Assembly: GCA_964058805.1 (NCBI GenBank) | Contig: CAXKVV010002154.1 | Span: forward strand, 96,001-160,000 | DNA: 64,000 nt | Source: Schoenoplectus triqueter | Taxonomy: Eukaryota; Streptophyta; Magnoliopsida; Poales; Cyperaceae | Direction of reading: 5' to 3' | Shown here: in pieces, positions 43,861 through 56,555 of the stretch | Position numbering within the stretch: position 1 is the first letter of the stretch | Layout: each line of letters begins with the position of its first letter | Translations under genes and position numbers: made by a program | The notes under the pieces: model-generated | Databases searched by the model: none | Told to the model about the DNA's origin: nothing | The model's input: the letters and a program-made list of their open reading frames with translations, nothing else

Positions 43861-46519
43861 GTGAGGCATGCACAACCGGTATAATGAATCACAAGGTCTC
43901 GTTATGTTGATGATCGGGCGAAGAAAAAATTATGAAAGAGTTGAGGTTTAATTCTTGACATAAGTGCAGCAGTAGTGATTGGCACAGATGAACGAGCAAG
44001 AAGTAGTGAACAATTGTGCCTAAACAACAACAAATCTCACTCGGTACCGAAGCTGCAACAAGTATCAAAAACTGTACTGGTCCCACCAATAATCCACCCT
44101 ATTGATGGACACAGTGAAGGCACCGCCGTATTCACTGAACTCAGGCGAAGCCAACACCATCGGCCGATTTCCGATCAGAAGCTCCGGTCGTCGGGACACC
44201 ACCTTCGCACGAATCTCGAGGGCTATCTGAAAGGGATATCAGAGAAATGCTTGAGCACGAAATTTAAAGTAAACACACGAATCATGAAGCGGCCAGAAGA
44301 GACCTGGACCGGAGATTATAGCGGAGCAGTTCATCTTACCAGCGTGAATCTAAACCCTCATCCAACGGTCTAGATCTAAGTTGTAAAATAAGGGGCAGCC
44401 CAAAGTAGTTTGCAGCCGATCCAACAGAAAATAACCCGGGCCCAATTCGCAAAAGAAAGAGAGAAAGGAAAATTCAAATCGGCCTGGGCCCAGCAGTAAC
44501 AATTAAAGGAGATTAAATCTTGGCCCACTCAATTAAGCTAAATTTAATTAATAACAGAAAATCAAAAATAAATAGTAGATAAATCATTTGAAAATGTTCC
44601 TAAACTCCAAATTAACTCAAATCTGTTTCTAAAATTTCTTTACTTTTCCATAATATTTTTCTGTATAATAATATTTCAGTTTTAGAAATAATATCATATT
44701 AAAACAATTCAAAAGCAAAAAGATATTACATGTATTGATATTTTGACTTAGCTTTGACTTGTCATTTTAAATATTATAAAAATTCAAATAAAATCATAAA
44801 TAATAATTGGATATATTTTAATGATTTTTCTGGTAATTTTTCATGAAATAATAATGACAATAATAATATTTAATAAGGAATAATAAGAAAAACTCTATTC
44901 TTGGGAATAAATAATAATATTAAATAAATATTATGTTGATATTTTCTGTAAAAAATAAAAAATAAAAATATACGTAAATAAATAATCATAATAATAAATA
45001 ATAAATGCATTTTATTCTATAATAAAGAATAATAATAATAAAGTTATATAATGAAATAAATTGTACCCCTTTGGTTATTTCTAAATAAAACATAATAAAA
45101 TATTTTTGATGAATGAAATACAATAAAAATAATAATTGTAATAAAGAATATAATGAATTTCATTCTTTGTAGATATTTTCAAGTAATAATAATAATAGTA
45201 ATAAAACAAAAATCTTATATTTTTCTACAAATAATAAATAGAAATAATAAAAATATAATGAAAACTATCATAAATAGAATAGAATAATAATAATGATTCC
45301 TTTAGCTATTATAAATCCTAAAAATCAAAATAAAAATAATATGACTAATTCATCTTTTGTTTTGTAAATAATTTCTACAAAATAAATAGTATTTTAAAAC
45401 AATAAAAATATAATAATAAAAATTCTATTACTTTGTCTATTGTAAAAACCCTAAAAATACAAATAAAATCATAGCCAGTTTATTTCCTATTATTTTTGTA
45501 AATAATTTTCTACAAAAATAAATAGAGTTTAGAAATAATAATAACAAAATTCTATTACTTTAGCTATTTTAAAATCCCAAAAATATAAATAAAATTCTAG
45601 TTAATAGCTAACCCATTTCCTATTATTTTTGTAAATAATTTCCTACAGAAATAAATAGAGTAAAAAATATATAGATATATGATCACCTTTGTAATAGAGA
45701 TAATAATGAAAGGCATTATCTTAATAATAAAAAAAATCAGTAAAATGTAATAATCCTTTTTACATTTTGGAGATGAATGAATACGCTCACACAAGGGGTG
45801 TAGAGCAACACGGTGATTTTGCACAAGTAATACAACATATTAGAACAATTAGTCGAGACAAGAACATCTTGACACTCGTTGAAGAATAACCAAGACTGCG
45901 ACATCAACATGAAGAGATATGTCGACTTTGATGAAGAAGAACATTACGATGTCTGAGAGAAGTGACATCTTAATGACTCGGCGTCATGAACAAGTAATTC
46001 ATGACTAAATATGCTCACACAAGGGGTGTAGAGCAACACAGTGATTTTGCACAAGTAATGCAACATATTAGAACAATTAGTCGAGACAAGAACATCTTGA
46101 CGCTCGCTGAAGAATAACCAAGACTACGACATCAACATGAAGAGATATGTCGACTTTGAGGAAGAAGAACATTACGATGTCTGAGAGAAGTGACATCTTA
46201 ATGACTCAGTGCCATGAACAAGTAATTCATGACTAAATACGCTCACACAAGGGGTGTAGAGCAACACAGTGATTTTGCACAAGTAATGCAACATTTAGAA
46301 CGATTAGTCGGGATAAGAACATCTTGACGCTCGTTGAAGAATAACCAAGGCTGCGACATCAACATGAAGAGACATGTCGACTCCAAGAGATAAGAACATT
46401 ACGGTGTCCGAGAGAAGTGACATCTTAATGACTCGATGTCATGAACAAGTAATTCATGACTATTTGAACTAGTAAGACTGAACTCATCCGTCGATAAGTT
46501 TGTCTTCTGGTTTATCTCC

Positions 46520-47180
46520 CGAGATCGTGGGATTGAATTATTCTGTAGTAGATTCATCCACAAAACAGTGAATGAGAACCGTTCTGTAGTAGGTTCCTTC
46601 ACTAACACATGCCTCAATGTTAAGCTGGCTTAGTGCTTCAGGTTTGACTTTGTGTGCAGTTGTGTTCCTAGGTTTATGAATCGGCTTAGTGCTTCGAATT
46701 CATGATCTAGAAGATCGGTGAGAAGAAACACGTGGGCCAAATCCACCCTTCTCCTGATTCACCAACCTCAAAATCAACCGGCTCAGTGCTTCGAGTTGTA
46801 TTTTGTGTGATTGGTTGTTGACTAGTTAAGATTGAACCGTTCTGTAGTAGGTTTATCTTCTAGATCAACTGAGGTTGAGTCGTTCTGTAGTAGACTCACC
46901 TCAAACCCCTATGAAGAGATTAATCTGATCTGTAGAAAGGTTATCTCTCGAGGCAATATAGACTGAACCGATCTGTAGTAGGTTCGTCTTTCATAGGATC
47001 AATTTTGAACCGTTCTGAAGTAGGTTCATTTTCTAGATTAACTGAGGCTGAGTTGTTCTGTAGTAGACTCACCTCAAACCCCTCCGAAGAGATTAATCTG
47101 ATCTGTAGTAAGGTTATCTCTCGAGGCGGTAAAGACTGAACCGATCTGTAGTAGGTTCGTCTTCCACGGGATCGACCTTT
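46520..47180 (+). repeat. Stem-loop array in LTR D
   Basis: Same array as in LTR C. For example TGAGG-T-TGAGTC loop GACTCA-CCTCA at 46870-46903, and GAACC/GGTTC hairpins near 46577 and 47138. Confidence 0.75.
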
Positions 47181-47479
47181 TAGTGAATCCAGACGACCAC
47201 TTGACCATCATTTAACTATACTATTTGCTTCTCCCTTTTAAAGATCCAGAGGTGCCTCGAGGTTAGTAGCCCAGGGTAATTAACGGTGGGGGCTTGCGCC
47301 CACCGGAATCTACAAGAACTCACAATCACTAAAAAACCCCCTAAATGTGCATCCAAATCTTTCTAAACGGCAGAATCAGCCGACACTAAACAGATGCACG
47401 CTTGGGAGGGATCTCTGTGTCCTTCTTCCGCATCCCATCGCCCAGCGGCGGTGCGGAGCGCACGAAAAAGGGTCGCACA

Positions 47480-48984
47480 AACACATAACTTTATTCAACT
47501 TTACTTTTGTTTGGGCCGTTGGATCTGTTTCCTGAGATTAGATCATATGAGATGAGAGGCCCAGATTCATTCATCATTTTATTTAGGCTATATTTTATTA
47601 CAAGCGTCCGATCCATTCTAAGATTCGTATGCGCGCTTCAATATTCGTGCTTGGGTGCCAATACTCGTGCTGATGCGCTTCTCCGATTCTCCGATTGATA
47701 AAGTCCTTAATATTCGTGCTCCCGGTGGCGCCGGCGACTAGGACCACCTCTTGCCGATCGGACGACTGCCTTAGCATCGCCTCTCTTCGGGGAGTAGTTC
47801 TATGGTGTTCAATTAACAATCCATATGGTGAATAGCACTTCATGCCAGTGTCGAGTGTAACAGATTGGTACCATTTGGTACCGAGTCCCAGTTCTCTAAA
47901 CAAGCAATTGAAATGAATGAATCGAGTTCTCAAGTGAATTACTGAGATCAATCGATTATACCAACTTCTTCTTTCTGTTTCTTGCTCCTTTCTTCTGCAC
48001 ACAATATTTAATGCCTCTATTTCTTGCTATTGATCTTTAAAATGAATCTCTTCTTTTCTCTCTCCTCTATTCTTTGCTGTTAATGGGTTTATATAGGCAA
48101 TTGAAGTGGTGCACCAAAGGAATTAGAGCTATACGCCATTTAAACACCATCAATTAATTTGCCCTGGCCTATGAACATGGTTCTCCAATTCTGTTAGCGC
48201 TTCTGTTATGATGTGGGCCTCATCTAAAGAATCCAAAGCTTCATCCCTTGACTGTTGACCATGTTTGACTCACCTTTCATCTCTCATCTGCTGCTAGAAC
48301 CTTCTAGAGCATCTAAACATACTATATATACTCATTTTAATGCATCTAAGGTATCCCTTTGTTTTCTGCCATTGTTATTTTTCTTCAAAGCTTACAACTT
48401 GATTACCCGATTTCAATCTTTGATCAAAAGCATATCTCCACCATCCAATTGATAATCTCCATCACTTAAACAGCATCGTGTAGGCACATGGAAGCTACAA
48501 GCATTGCCAATTCGAGTTGAGAGTGCAAGGTTTTGAATTTTCTCCATTTACCCGATTTCATCACTTTGATTTAATTACTTTAATTCAAGGCTCAATTGTT
48601 GTTTTTTCTTTCATTTACAGCATCGCCTAGGTGATTAAAGGCTACCTACACCACCAATTTCAAGCTTAGAACCAAGGATCAAAATCTCTCATTAATCACC
48701 TGAGGTGATCATCTCTTCACTTTGCCTCAATTGTTTATTTCCTTTTAATTTCAAGTATTCATCCCCTCTCTCCTATATATAGGCTATATTTAGCCGCAAG
48801 AACTTGAAGTTTCAAGCTTCAGAGAACTCAATTGATACCCATGGCGCCGTCGGCTTCGTCGAGAAGAAGAAGGAAGAGAGGGAGGGGAGAAAGAGAAAGG
48901 AGAGAGGAGGCTGCGCTTGGCGCACAGAGTCCACAGCAAGGTGGGGCCCACCGTCAGAGGCGCAACGCGAGTGAACCAGGTACA
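47480..48984 (-). repeat. Truncated 3' LTR of Tat copy E
   Basis: On the minus strand it starts TGTACC at 48984, has a TATA box (48095-48088), one leader hairpin (about 47961-47927), GGTACC pair (about 47870) and CGAATATTG words (about 47620-47730). It stops at 47480, where the end of LTR D abuts. The missing remainder should lie beyond the block that interrupts it. Confidence 0.75.
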
Positions 48985-49001
48985 CATCTCCTTTTCTCTT
49001 T
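48985..49001 (-). other. Polypurine tract of copy E
   Basis: Minus-strand AAGAGAAAAGGAGATG directly before TGTACC. Mirrors the site before LTR C. Confidence 0.65.
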
Positions 49002-50329
49002 GGTTTAAATTTCTGTTTAGATCTGTACATGGGCTTGGTGTATGGATGAATGAATGAACTACCTGCTTAAATCCCTGACATGTGGGCCCTACATGGAAGT
49101 ATTATGACTCTGGGTTTATAGATCCAGTTATTAACTGATTAGTCTACTGCTTAGTGTTAAGTGAGCTGATGTGGCACAATCTGATAGGGCCACTTGCTTA
49201 ATTATCCCATTAATCATCTGTGTTAGTGTTAATGTATGCTGAGGTGGCTCTGTAGTGTAGTGCCATGTGGCTTGGTCCATTGTGATGTGGCACTAATGGC
49301 TAGCTGCCATATGGCACTGGAGTGTTGAGGTGTATTGCTGCTACGCTGCCATGTGGTAGGTGGAGGGGTGAGGTGGACCTGTCAGAGTTTGCCACGTGGC
49401 ATGTTGGTGGGGCCCACATGTCAGGTCAGTATGGTGGTGGGGCCCACCTGGCTGAGGTGGACCAATGGGGTGCTGACACGTGGCACTGAAGTGGCCCAGT
49501 GAGATGCTGACACGTGTCACACTCTCTCTCTTCTCTGATTCTGTGTGTATACGTTTGGGATCCCCAGTTTGCACCCAGATGAGTCTCTGTCCCCAAGTTG
49601 CACCCAGAGTTGCTTTGATTAAATCTCATCCCTTGATTAATCCATTTAATCTGTTTTATCTTCCCTGAATTTATTTTAATAGCTCCACTTATCCAAAAAT
49701 TATGAAATTTTCACCAAAAATCTCTAAATTCATGATGATCATCCTTGTAAATTTTAATTCCATTTTTACCCCTGTCTCTCTGAATTATAAATTCTTTTGT
49801 CTAGAAAACCATGTTTCTTTCTCTGAATTAATCCCAGATTTCAATTGTAGCTCAGTGTCTCTGTCAATTATCTCTCTCTTGCAGAAACCACCCTAACTAA
49901 ATACCAATTAGACTTATATTGATATTCATTAGGGTTTGATCTGATCAACAGTTGATTACTTGTCAACAATTGATACAAATCTAGACTTGATCAGATGGTT
50001 GCTCCCAGCTTTGGCACCTGATCAGTCTTGTGAAATTGACTTTCAATCCCTTAACATGAGGGTGACTTGGTCAAAGAACTGACTACTTATCAGTAATTGA
50101 CATAAATCAAAGCATTGTTAGGTGGTTGCTTACAGCTTTGGCACCAGGTCAGCCTTGAAAGCAAAATCACATTTGAAATTTCTCATGATTAGTTGTATCA
50201 AAATACTAGCTTGGCATTGACATCATTCCTTGTTGCATAGGGATTATACTGCTTCAGTTCTTAGGGTTTGCTTTGATGATAGATTCTCAGGGTTTAATTC
50301 TGACTCCCTTGATATTTGGTCACTGAGGT
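49002..50329 (+). other. Far-upstream PMD region of copy E
   Basis: Non-coding counterpart of 31131-32477. 49180-49530 is rich in CCACGTGGCA, GACACGTG and GTGGGGCCCAC. 49560-50200 is the conserved stretch shared with 7620-8340. Confidence 0.5.
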
Positions 50330-51110
50330 GTGGGGCCCACCTGTCAGTGAAAAATGACTACATGGATGACCCATCAAGAGATCTCTTCCTCTCTCCTGAA
50401 TCTCTTGAGCGTCATCCACATCAAATGAATAGGAGATGACAGGGTATTTATATCCTTGCTCTGCACTTAGGATTTCCTTGTGGGATTAGTGCTTAACTCT
50501 TGTTCCGGGTTGATTAAACTCATCGGATAGGCTAGGTTCATGATGTTGAAGCTACTTATAAAGGGGCTACCAGGTGGGTCCCACTTGTCAGAAAAGTGTG
50601 ATCAGATGGCTGACCCATCAGGAGATTTCTCTCTCTGGAATCTCCTGAGAGTCAGCCACCTCGAATGAGCAGGAGGTGGTGGAGTATTTATATCTCTGTC
50701 TCTCACCCTGATTTTTCCTTATGGGATTAGTACTTAACCCTTGTTCCGGGTTGATTAGGTTTCTTAGTAAAATAGGCTAGGTCTATGTTGTTAGAGTCGT
50801 TTACAGGGGACTGCCAGGTGGGTCCCACTTGTCAGAAAATATATAATCACATGGTGACACCCGAGAGATCTTCTCGGCTGTCACTCATGCTAAGCGGATA
50901 GAGGATAGTGGGGTACTTATACTCTTCCCTTCATGCCCAGAATTTCCTTGTGGGACAAATAAAGTCGCTCCGGAGTTCCGTCAGCGACTTCTTCTGATCA
51001 GTGGGCCTTCTCTTCCTTGTTTCTCTTCTTTTCTCTTCTTATGATTTACTATTGATAATTGATTTTATTTTCATTTATTCGACTACTCATCCTTGGAATT
51101 TTTCAAGGGT
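50330..51110 (+). promoter_or_regulatory. Triplicated promoter module upstream of PMD gene (copy E)
   Basis: Three tandem units of about 240 bp. Each has GGTGGGTCCCACTTGTCAG or a variant (about 50335, 50572, 50816), then a TATA-like element (GGGTATTTATATC near 50443, GAGTATTTATATC near 50684, GGGTACTTATACTC near 50918), then CCTTGTGGGA and TTCCGG. The last unit ends about 150 bp before the PMD frame and is the likeliest core promoter. Confidence 0.55.
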
Positions 51111-51112
51111 AA

Positions 51113-54100
51113 ACAAAGAGCCACCCACCAAGACGAGCCTTGAACGCTCGAAAGGCTTGTCTTGGTGCATTATTCCTTATCATTTGTCTCTTCACTTCTC
51201 ATGACGTTTTCTCTTCTTCGAGTATTGTAGTTTCTTCTCATGACGCCATTCCGCGTCGCCCCTTGAGTCACTACCATTCTTTTTATGAGGATCCTAGTGA
51301 TTGGACTCCTTTTGTCTCAGCCATCCGAGCGACTCCTGTCTACCCGCGAGGCGACGGTTTGTTCTTTAGAGATGATCAGCCTCATGACATCATGCCCCTT
51401 CAGCCCTTAGGCGTCGCTTCTACAGCTCCTTTGACACATCTCCTGGGCAAGGAGATTATTGACGGGGAGGCTCACAGATGGACCACTGCTCCCTTCATCA
51501 CTCCCTTAGAGTGTCATGGCTATCAGTTAGAGTGGACCCGATATGTGCTCATGCGGGAGGAGACTCTGCTCAGGCGAGCCGGGATATATGACTCGGTCTT
51601 CTTGTCGATGTTTCATTATCACATTGACACACCTTGGCTACGAGCCTTTTGTGAGAGGTGGAACTATTCCACCAATACTTTGTTCATCGATGACCGGGAG
51701 CTGACTCCGACCCTCCTGGAGGTACAGCAGTTGACTGGGCTGCCGATCTTTGGCCACTTCTATGACGAGTTCATGGTCTCACCTGCTGACTCGAGAGACT
51801 TCACTCGATTTCCGCCTTCTTTGCAGAGGACTTATGAGATTTATTATCATCTACGGAGGGGGCATCCCGGAGTCCCATTCAGGCATTGGATTGCTTATTT
51901 CACTGATCGGGTCCATACCCGTCCTACAGGCTTGGCTTCCACTAGAGATCCATTTGGTACAGGTCGGCTCGAGATTCATCATGACGGCCCTATCCCCTCT
52001 CAGGATGCACTGTGTTCACATGATGTGGATCGGGAGACTTATTTGACTGCTTTCATCTCTTGGTGGATCTGCTACTTCTTATTGCCTAGCTCCCCCGCAT
52101 ACACCATTCGGCCTTCGGTGTTCGTCATGGCGAGCCTAATCGCACGTGGCAACAGGATTTCTTTGGCCGTGCCTGTACTGGCCGACATTTATAGATGTCT
52201 TCGTGGTTTGACTTCATCCCGTAGTCCTTCACAGTGCCAGGAGTTGATTCCATGACATCTGATTAGTGGATGGCTCCATTTGCACTGGTCTGACTCATAT
52301 GACCCCAGCATGGCGGTTACGCTACGGGACCGCCTACCTTTATTGAGTGACTTGGCTGGGGTGCAGCCAGCTTCATTGACTCCGGAGGCTGCTCGGTATA
52401 GATTCTTCAGGAGCCGGGACCACTTACGTTTCTCTCGAGATAGGTCAGTGGCCCGTGGGGCAGCTAGGGTTGCCGACAGGATGGTGATTGGCAGTAGGGT
52501 TCCTTCTTCTGACATCTCTAGCATCCGAGCCAGGCCTATCGATTTGGAGTACCTTATCAGTATCCGTCAGGGCTTTCTTCCCCTCAGATTGGGTGATTAT
52601 ATGTTCATTGAGCCTTATTCGCCACATCGATGCACACATCAGTTCGGCATGGATCAGGACATTCCAGCGCCTCTTCTCTGCCCTATATCTTTGGCAGCCG
52701 ATTTGGAGGGGATCGGATGGTGTTACACTCACCTCTTCCGACTAGGCACAGGCACTCGTTACCAGATGGTATCCACTTCTAGGGCTTCTACCTTCTCGAG
52801 GCGTTATCAGCAGTGGTATTACGAGGCCATTCGCTCTTACCAGTCGTATACTCCTCTGGTGGTCGTCCGAAGTACATGTCCACGAGATGGCCAGCCTCTA
52901 TTGGACGGTACTGTCTCACGTGATCGCAGCCCTTTCCCGGCCATTGCCGTAGAGCCTGTCGATTTTCAGGGTTTAGACAGCCGGTTTTCTCGTGCTTCTG
53001 CTAGGACTATTCTCACAGGTACACCTCATCATCCTTTTAGGTTATTTCCCTTTGATAAGCCTCGTCTCATCTCAATCAATTCTCTTTTGATTCAGAGCTT
53101 GCTTATGAGTATGATCATGCGGAGCCCGGGTTCTCAGTCCCTCGCCCACGAGTTGTTGGCGTTCATTCTCAGCCACCTGTCGAGCCACCGGCTTCAGCCG
53201 CCGTGGGGAGAGATCGAGATGGCGCTTCTCGGCTGCCTTCCCCATCTTCTTTCCCTTCTCCCATTTCGGGTGATTTTCTTTACTGACTTGCCTATCCTTA
53301 TTCGGGCACGCTTTATTTATAGCTCTGATTAGGGTTTATTTTCCAGCTCGCGGGACATCTCCTTTAGAGGCAGCTCGAGATGACATCATAGCAGATTCAC
53401 CGGCGCCGGCGAGCACTGTTCTCTCAGGATTTTGCACCGACCTTGTCGTCGCAGGTTCGTGTGCATCATTTAATACTTAGTTGCCAGTATGCACCAGTAT
53501 TTTCATCCTTACATGTAGATTTTACAGGCCTTGAGGCTGATGACATGGCGTCTCCACATCGTTCGGAGTCTTTCTTTCATGACGGTCCTGCCTCACCGTC
53601 GATCTTGCTAGTACCCATTGGAGATGGTGACTCATTCGATGTGGTTTTGGGGCCGGTACTCACTCTTGCGAGACCAGAGGAGGCTTCTTTCGAGCAGGGG
53701 AGTCCATTGGCTGTCGAGCCCGTAGGTGATGAGCCATTATTGATCGAGGGAGGGCCATCTCATGTCTCTTCATCTCCTGACAGGCAGCCTCTCGTGGCTA
53801 CAGATGGTGTAGTCTCATCTGAGCTCACAGATAGTCGGGTAGAGGACTCGACTGAGCAGGTTATAGTTGATTATGAATCTGAGCTGGATGAGAGTTGGCT
53901 AGTGGAGCAGCTATTCAACAGCCCAGAGACGGAGGTCCCGACTAGTGAGGGTCTCACCGAGCCTCATGCTTCTCCCGGTACCTTATACTTCCTTTGTCAT
54001 TTGCTCGTATTTTACTTTTCCATGTACTTATGCCTTTCATTTTATTTTGTAGCTGGGTCTGGTGCACCTGCGGGTCCTCCTAAGGCGACCGATGTCCCTA

Positions 54101-54823
54101 TCCCTGATTCAGTCCCGCCGGTCTTAGGCGACGAGGCGATAGGTTAGATTTTCTCTTCTTTCTATTTATTCTTTGATTATAACAATTTGTCTGACCCATT
54201 TACTTTGTTGCAGATGTTTCACTGGGGGATGTGAGGCTCGCCTTGGCCGAGCTGGCGGATGCACTTCGGGACACTTTCTTCGGAGACTATCGCTAGATTT
54301 TGAGATTTTAGAGTCCCTGCCCGATGGCTTCTCTTTCGATTGGTATGGGCTGATGCGGGATACCATCGCGCCAGCTCTACTCGTTGCGCCTCATCTTGAG
54401 AGTACCTTCATTTCTAGGAGGTGTGAGGAGCTACTCGGGGCTTACCAGGATGCGAGCTCTCTCGTGTATCAGTACGAGTTAGAGATCCATGAGCTGCGTA
54501 GGCATTTGGAGGCCGCTCAACTCCGCTATCTTCAGCGGCTTTCTTCTTGTGCCACTCTCCGCTCCATGGGAGTCAGTGGCGGGCCCGCTCGACTGCTCGT
54601 GCAGGAGCTAGAGGACCATAGATTGTCAGTAGAGGGCTTCTCTCGACATCTGACGGGACGTCTCCCGGAGCTGCAGATTCATTCGAGTGCCCGGGATAGT
54701 GCCTTCTCTCCGTTCTTGGATTTTGAGGCGGCCTCAGAGGAGGATAGGCACTCCCTCCATGCTCATTTGGAGACCATCAGTACCGTGTTATTAGAGCTGG
54801 AGTCCCGCTTTTTGGGCCCGTAG
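51113..54823 (+). pseudogene. Plant mobile domain (PMD) gene, antisense in Tat copy E
   Basis: Exons 51113-53269, 53347-53454, 53528-53977, 54053-54142, 54214-54823. Introns of 77, 73, 75 and 71 nt are all GT-AG and phase 1, at the positions seen in copy B. The PMD-type domain spans about 51560-52330 (LLRRAGIYDSVFLSM; DDRELTPTLLEVQQLTGLPI). The C-terminal exon is Leu/Arg-rich and probably forms a coiled coil. The frame follows a TAA at 51110 and has no early ATG; the first in-frame ATG is 51392, so a non-AUG start or an unseen upstream exon is possible. Defects: TGA at 52253 (Trp in copy B), loss of one T near 53085, loss of one C near 54291. Copies B and E each repair the other's Trp-to-stop change, so the ancestral exon 1 was one open frame. 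Confidence 0.8.
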
Positions 54824-56555
54824 ATTATACTCTTCATTTTTCCTTTTCTTCTTCTTTTGCCATGCTTGTTATTGTGTACAGGATACTTTGACGTTTGTTA
54901 CACTTGATCTCTTTATTGTTGATGATGCTTGCCTTTATTGTTATCTCTTCGCTACTTCCTCTGCAGCGCGAGGAAGTACTTTATTGATTTCATGCTGTGC
55001 ACCTTCAATCTTATTTGTAAAAGCACCTGATTATAACTGCTTCTTTCTCTTGCAGCGTCTAATTATAATAAAATATTACAGCATCCTATTACATTCATTC
55101 TATACATCACTTCTCTTTATTTATTACAATACAGATCTTAAGTAACCATGGTATTTTGCGGATACCGAACCTGTCTGTATTGACCTCTAGGCCGGGTACA
55201 GAATAAACCTGTTTATCCCTTTATTACTGATGGATAAACTAACCAGTATCAATTGGATTGTGGATGCAATTGATAACACCATTTTATGGATGCTCCTTGT
55301 ATATTTGATTGATATTTATTTATGGAAGCTCACCCACTCTCCCCTCGTTTGTGCACCGTTGCGTGCTGAAGTGGAAACTCACATTCACTCATCTCCACTC
55401 AATTTGTTTTGTGGGGATCCTACCCTCAAACATCCATCACGCATCCCTACGAGACAGGCTTTCATCGGGTAGGTCCGTTCTCCATGACCTAAGTCACTTC
55501 TTTAAGCGAATTACTTTATTTGACACTGAATGTCGGGCAAAAGCGTAAACCCTTAATCCGACCCCTCCATGACCTATTTTGGAATTTAAAATAGATCACT
55601 TCCTTGGGCATGTGGTACTTTTACGGATGAATGTACCCAACCTAGTTTTTTATATTTTAGCTACCCTCAAACATCCATCACGCATCCCTGCGAGACAGGC
55701 TTTCATCTGGTAGGTCCACTCTCCTTGACCTAAGTCACTTCTTTAAGCGAGCCGCTTTGTTTAACATAAAATGTCGGGTACAAGCGTAAACCCTTGATCT
55801 GACCCCTCCATGATGCGTCGTGGGATTATGACACGTCATTTCTTCGGGCGTGTGGTGCTTTTACGGATGAATGCACCCAACCTGACTTTGTATAACACTC
55901 GTGGTGTCGGGGACAAAGGTGGCAACCCCTTATTGAAAAGGTTATATATATTTTTTTGTTTTTAATTGATGAGTAAGAAAAATAGATTTTTATTGTTTTA
56001 TTTAGATATCTTTTTTTATCTTATTGGAAGAGATTAGATTTTTTTATTAGTGATACATGTTACTAATAATACGAGAGTTATTTATCTATACGCCCTCGGA
56101 AGCGACTACTTACTAGCCACCAATTTGCTCGACCTATCCTTTGGCTTGCGCCGCGGGCGACCAATATGAGCAACTTTCGTCATTGGGCGGCAGATGGTTC
56201 GAGGGAAAAACTGCAAACCCTGCCCATTTTTATGTTTATTCTGTATCAAATGGACAAACCCAGTGGTATTTGTATTGTGAGCCCAAACACCAAAGCTCTC
56301 GCCTTACACTCTCGCGTGGTTTTGGCATTGAATTCTCTTATTCTTATTTTTATTTTGTTGTAGGGCTAAATGTGTTTGGGTGGTTTTGGATTTTTGGATG
56401 CATTCTATTTACAAATGCACAAGTAAGGTTTTTGGGATTTTTATGCAAAACTGGAGGTTAGACATGGGTTTGTGTTTCGTGTACGTGTGTAAGTGAACAC
56501 TTATTCTCTCCTTATTTATTTACAATGAATACTACTCGGCTGGCCCCGCTCTGGG
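54824..56555 (-). other. Non-coding 3' region of copy E with 240-bp dimer
   Basis: Inverted counterpart of 25257-27000. Dimer units are marked by CCCAACCT at 55636 and 55876, with the GGTAT/ATACC hairpin near 55155. Contains the likely 3' end of the PMD transcript. Confidence 0.7.

Larger units (their letters stand above)
41831..47479 (+). repeat. Tat LTR D (diverged 5' half)
   Basis: Ends at the same GGGTCGCACA as the other LTRs. From about 44570 on it matches LTRs A and C (AT-rich units, three repeats starting CGCTCACACAAGGGG near 45785, 46013 and 46230, stem-loop array, GC-rich end). The 5' half differs, but keeps the order: pyrimidine-rich stretch and ATGGCGCC near 41970, TATA box at 42938, leader repeats. 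The start TGTGAACC at 41831 is a guess from weak similarity to TGTACC of LTR C; the end is firm. Confidence 0.65.

Noticed and set aside
43975..44373. 132-codon plus-strand frame in LTR D
   Set aside because: Lies in LTR sequence; the aligned parts of LTRs A and C do not keep the frame.
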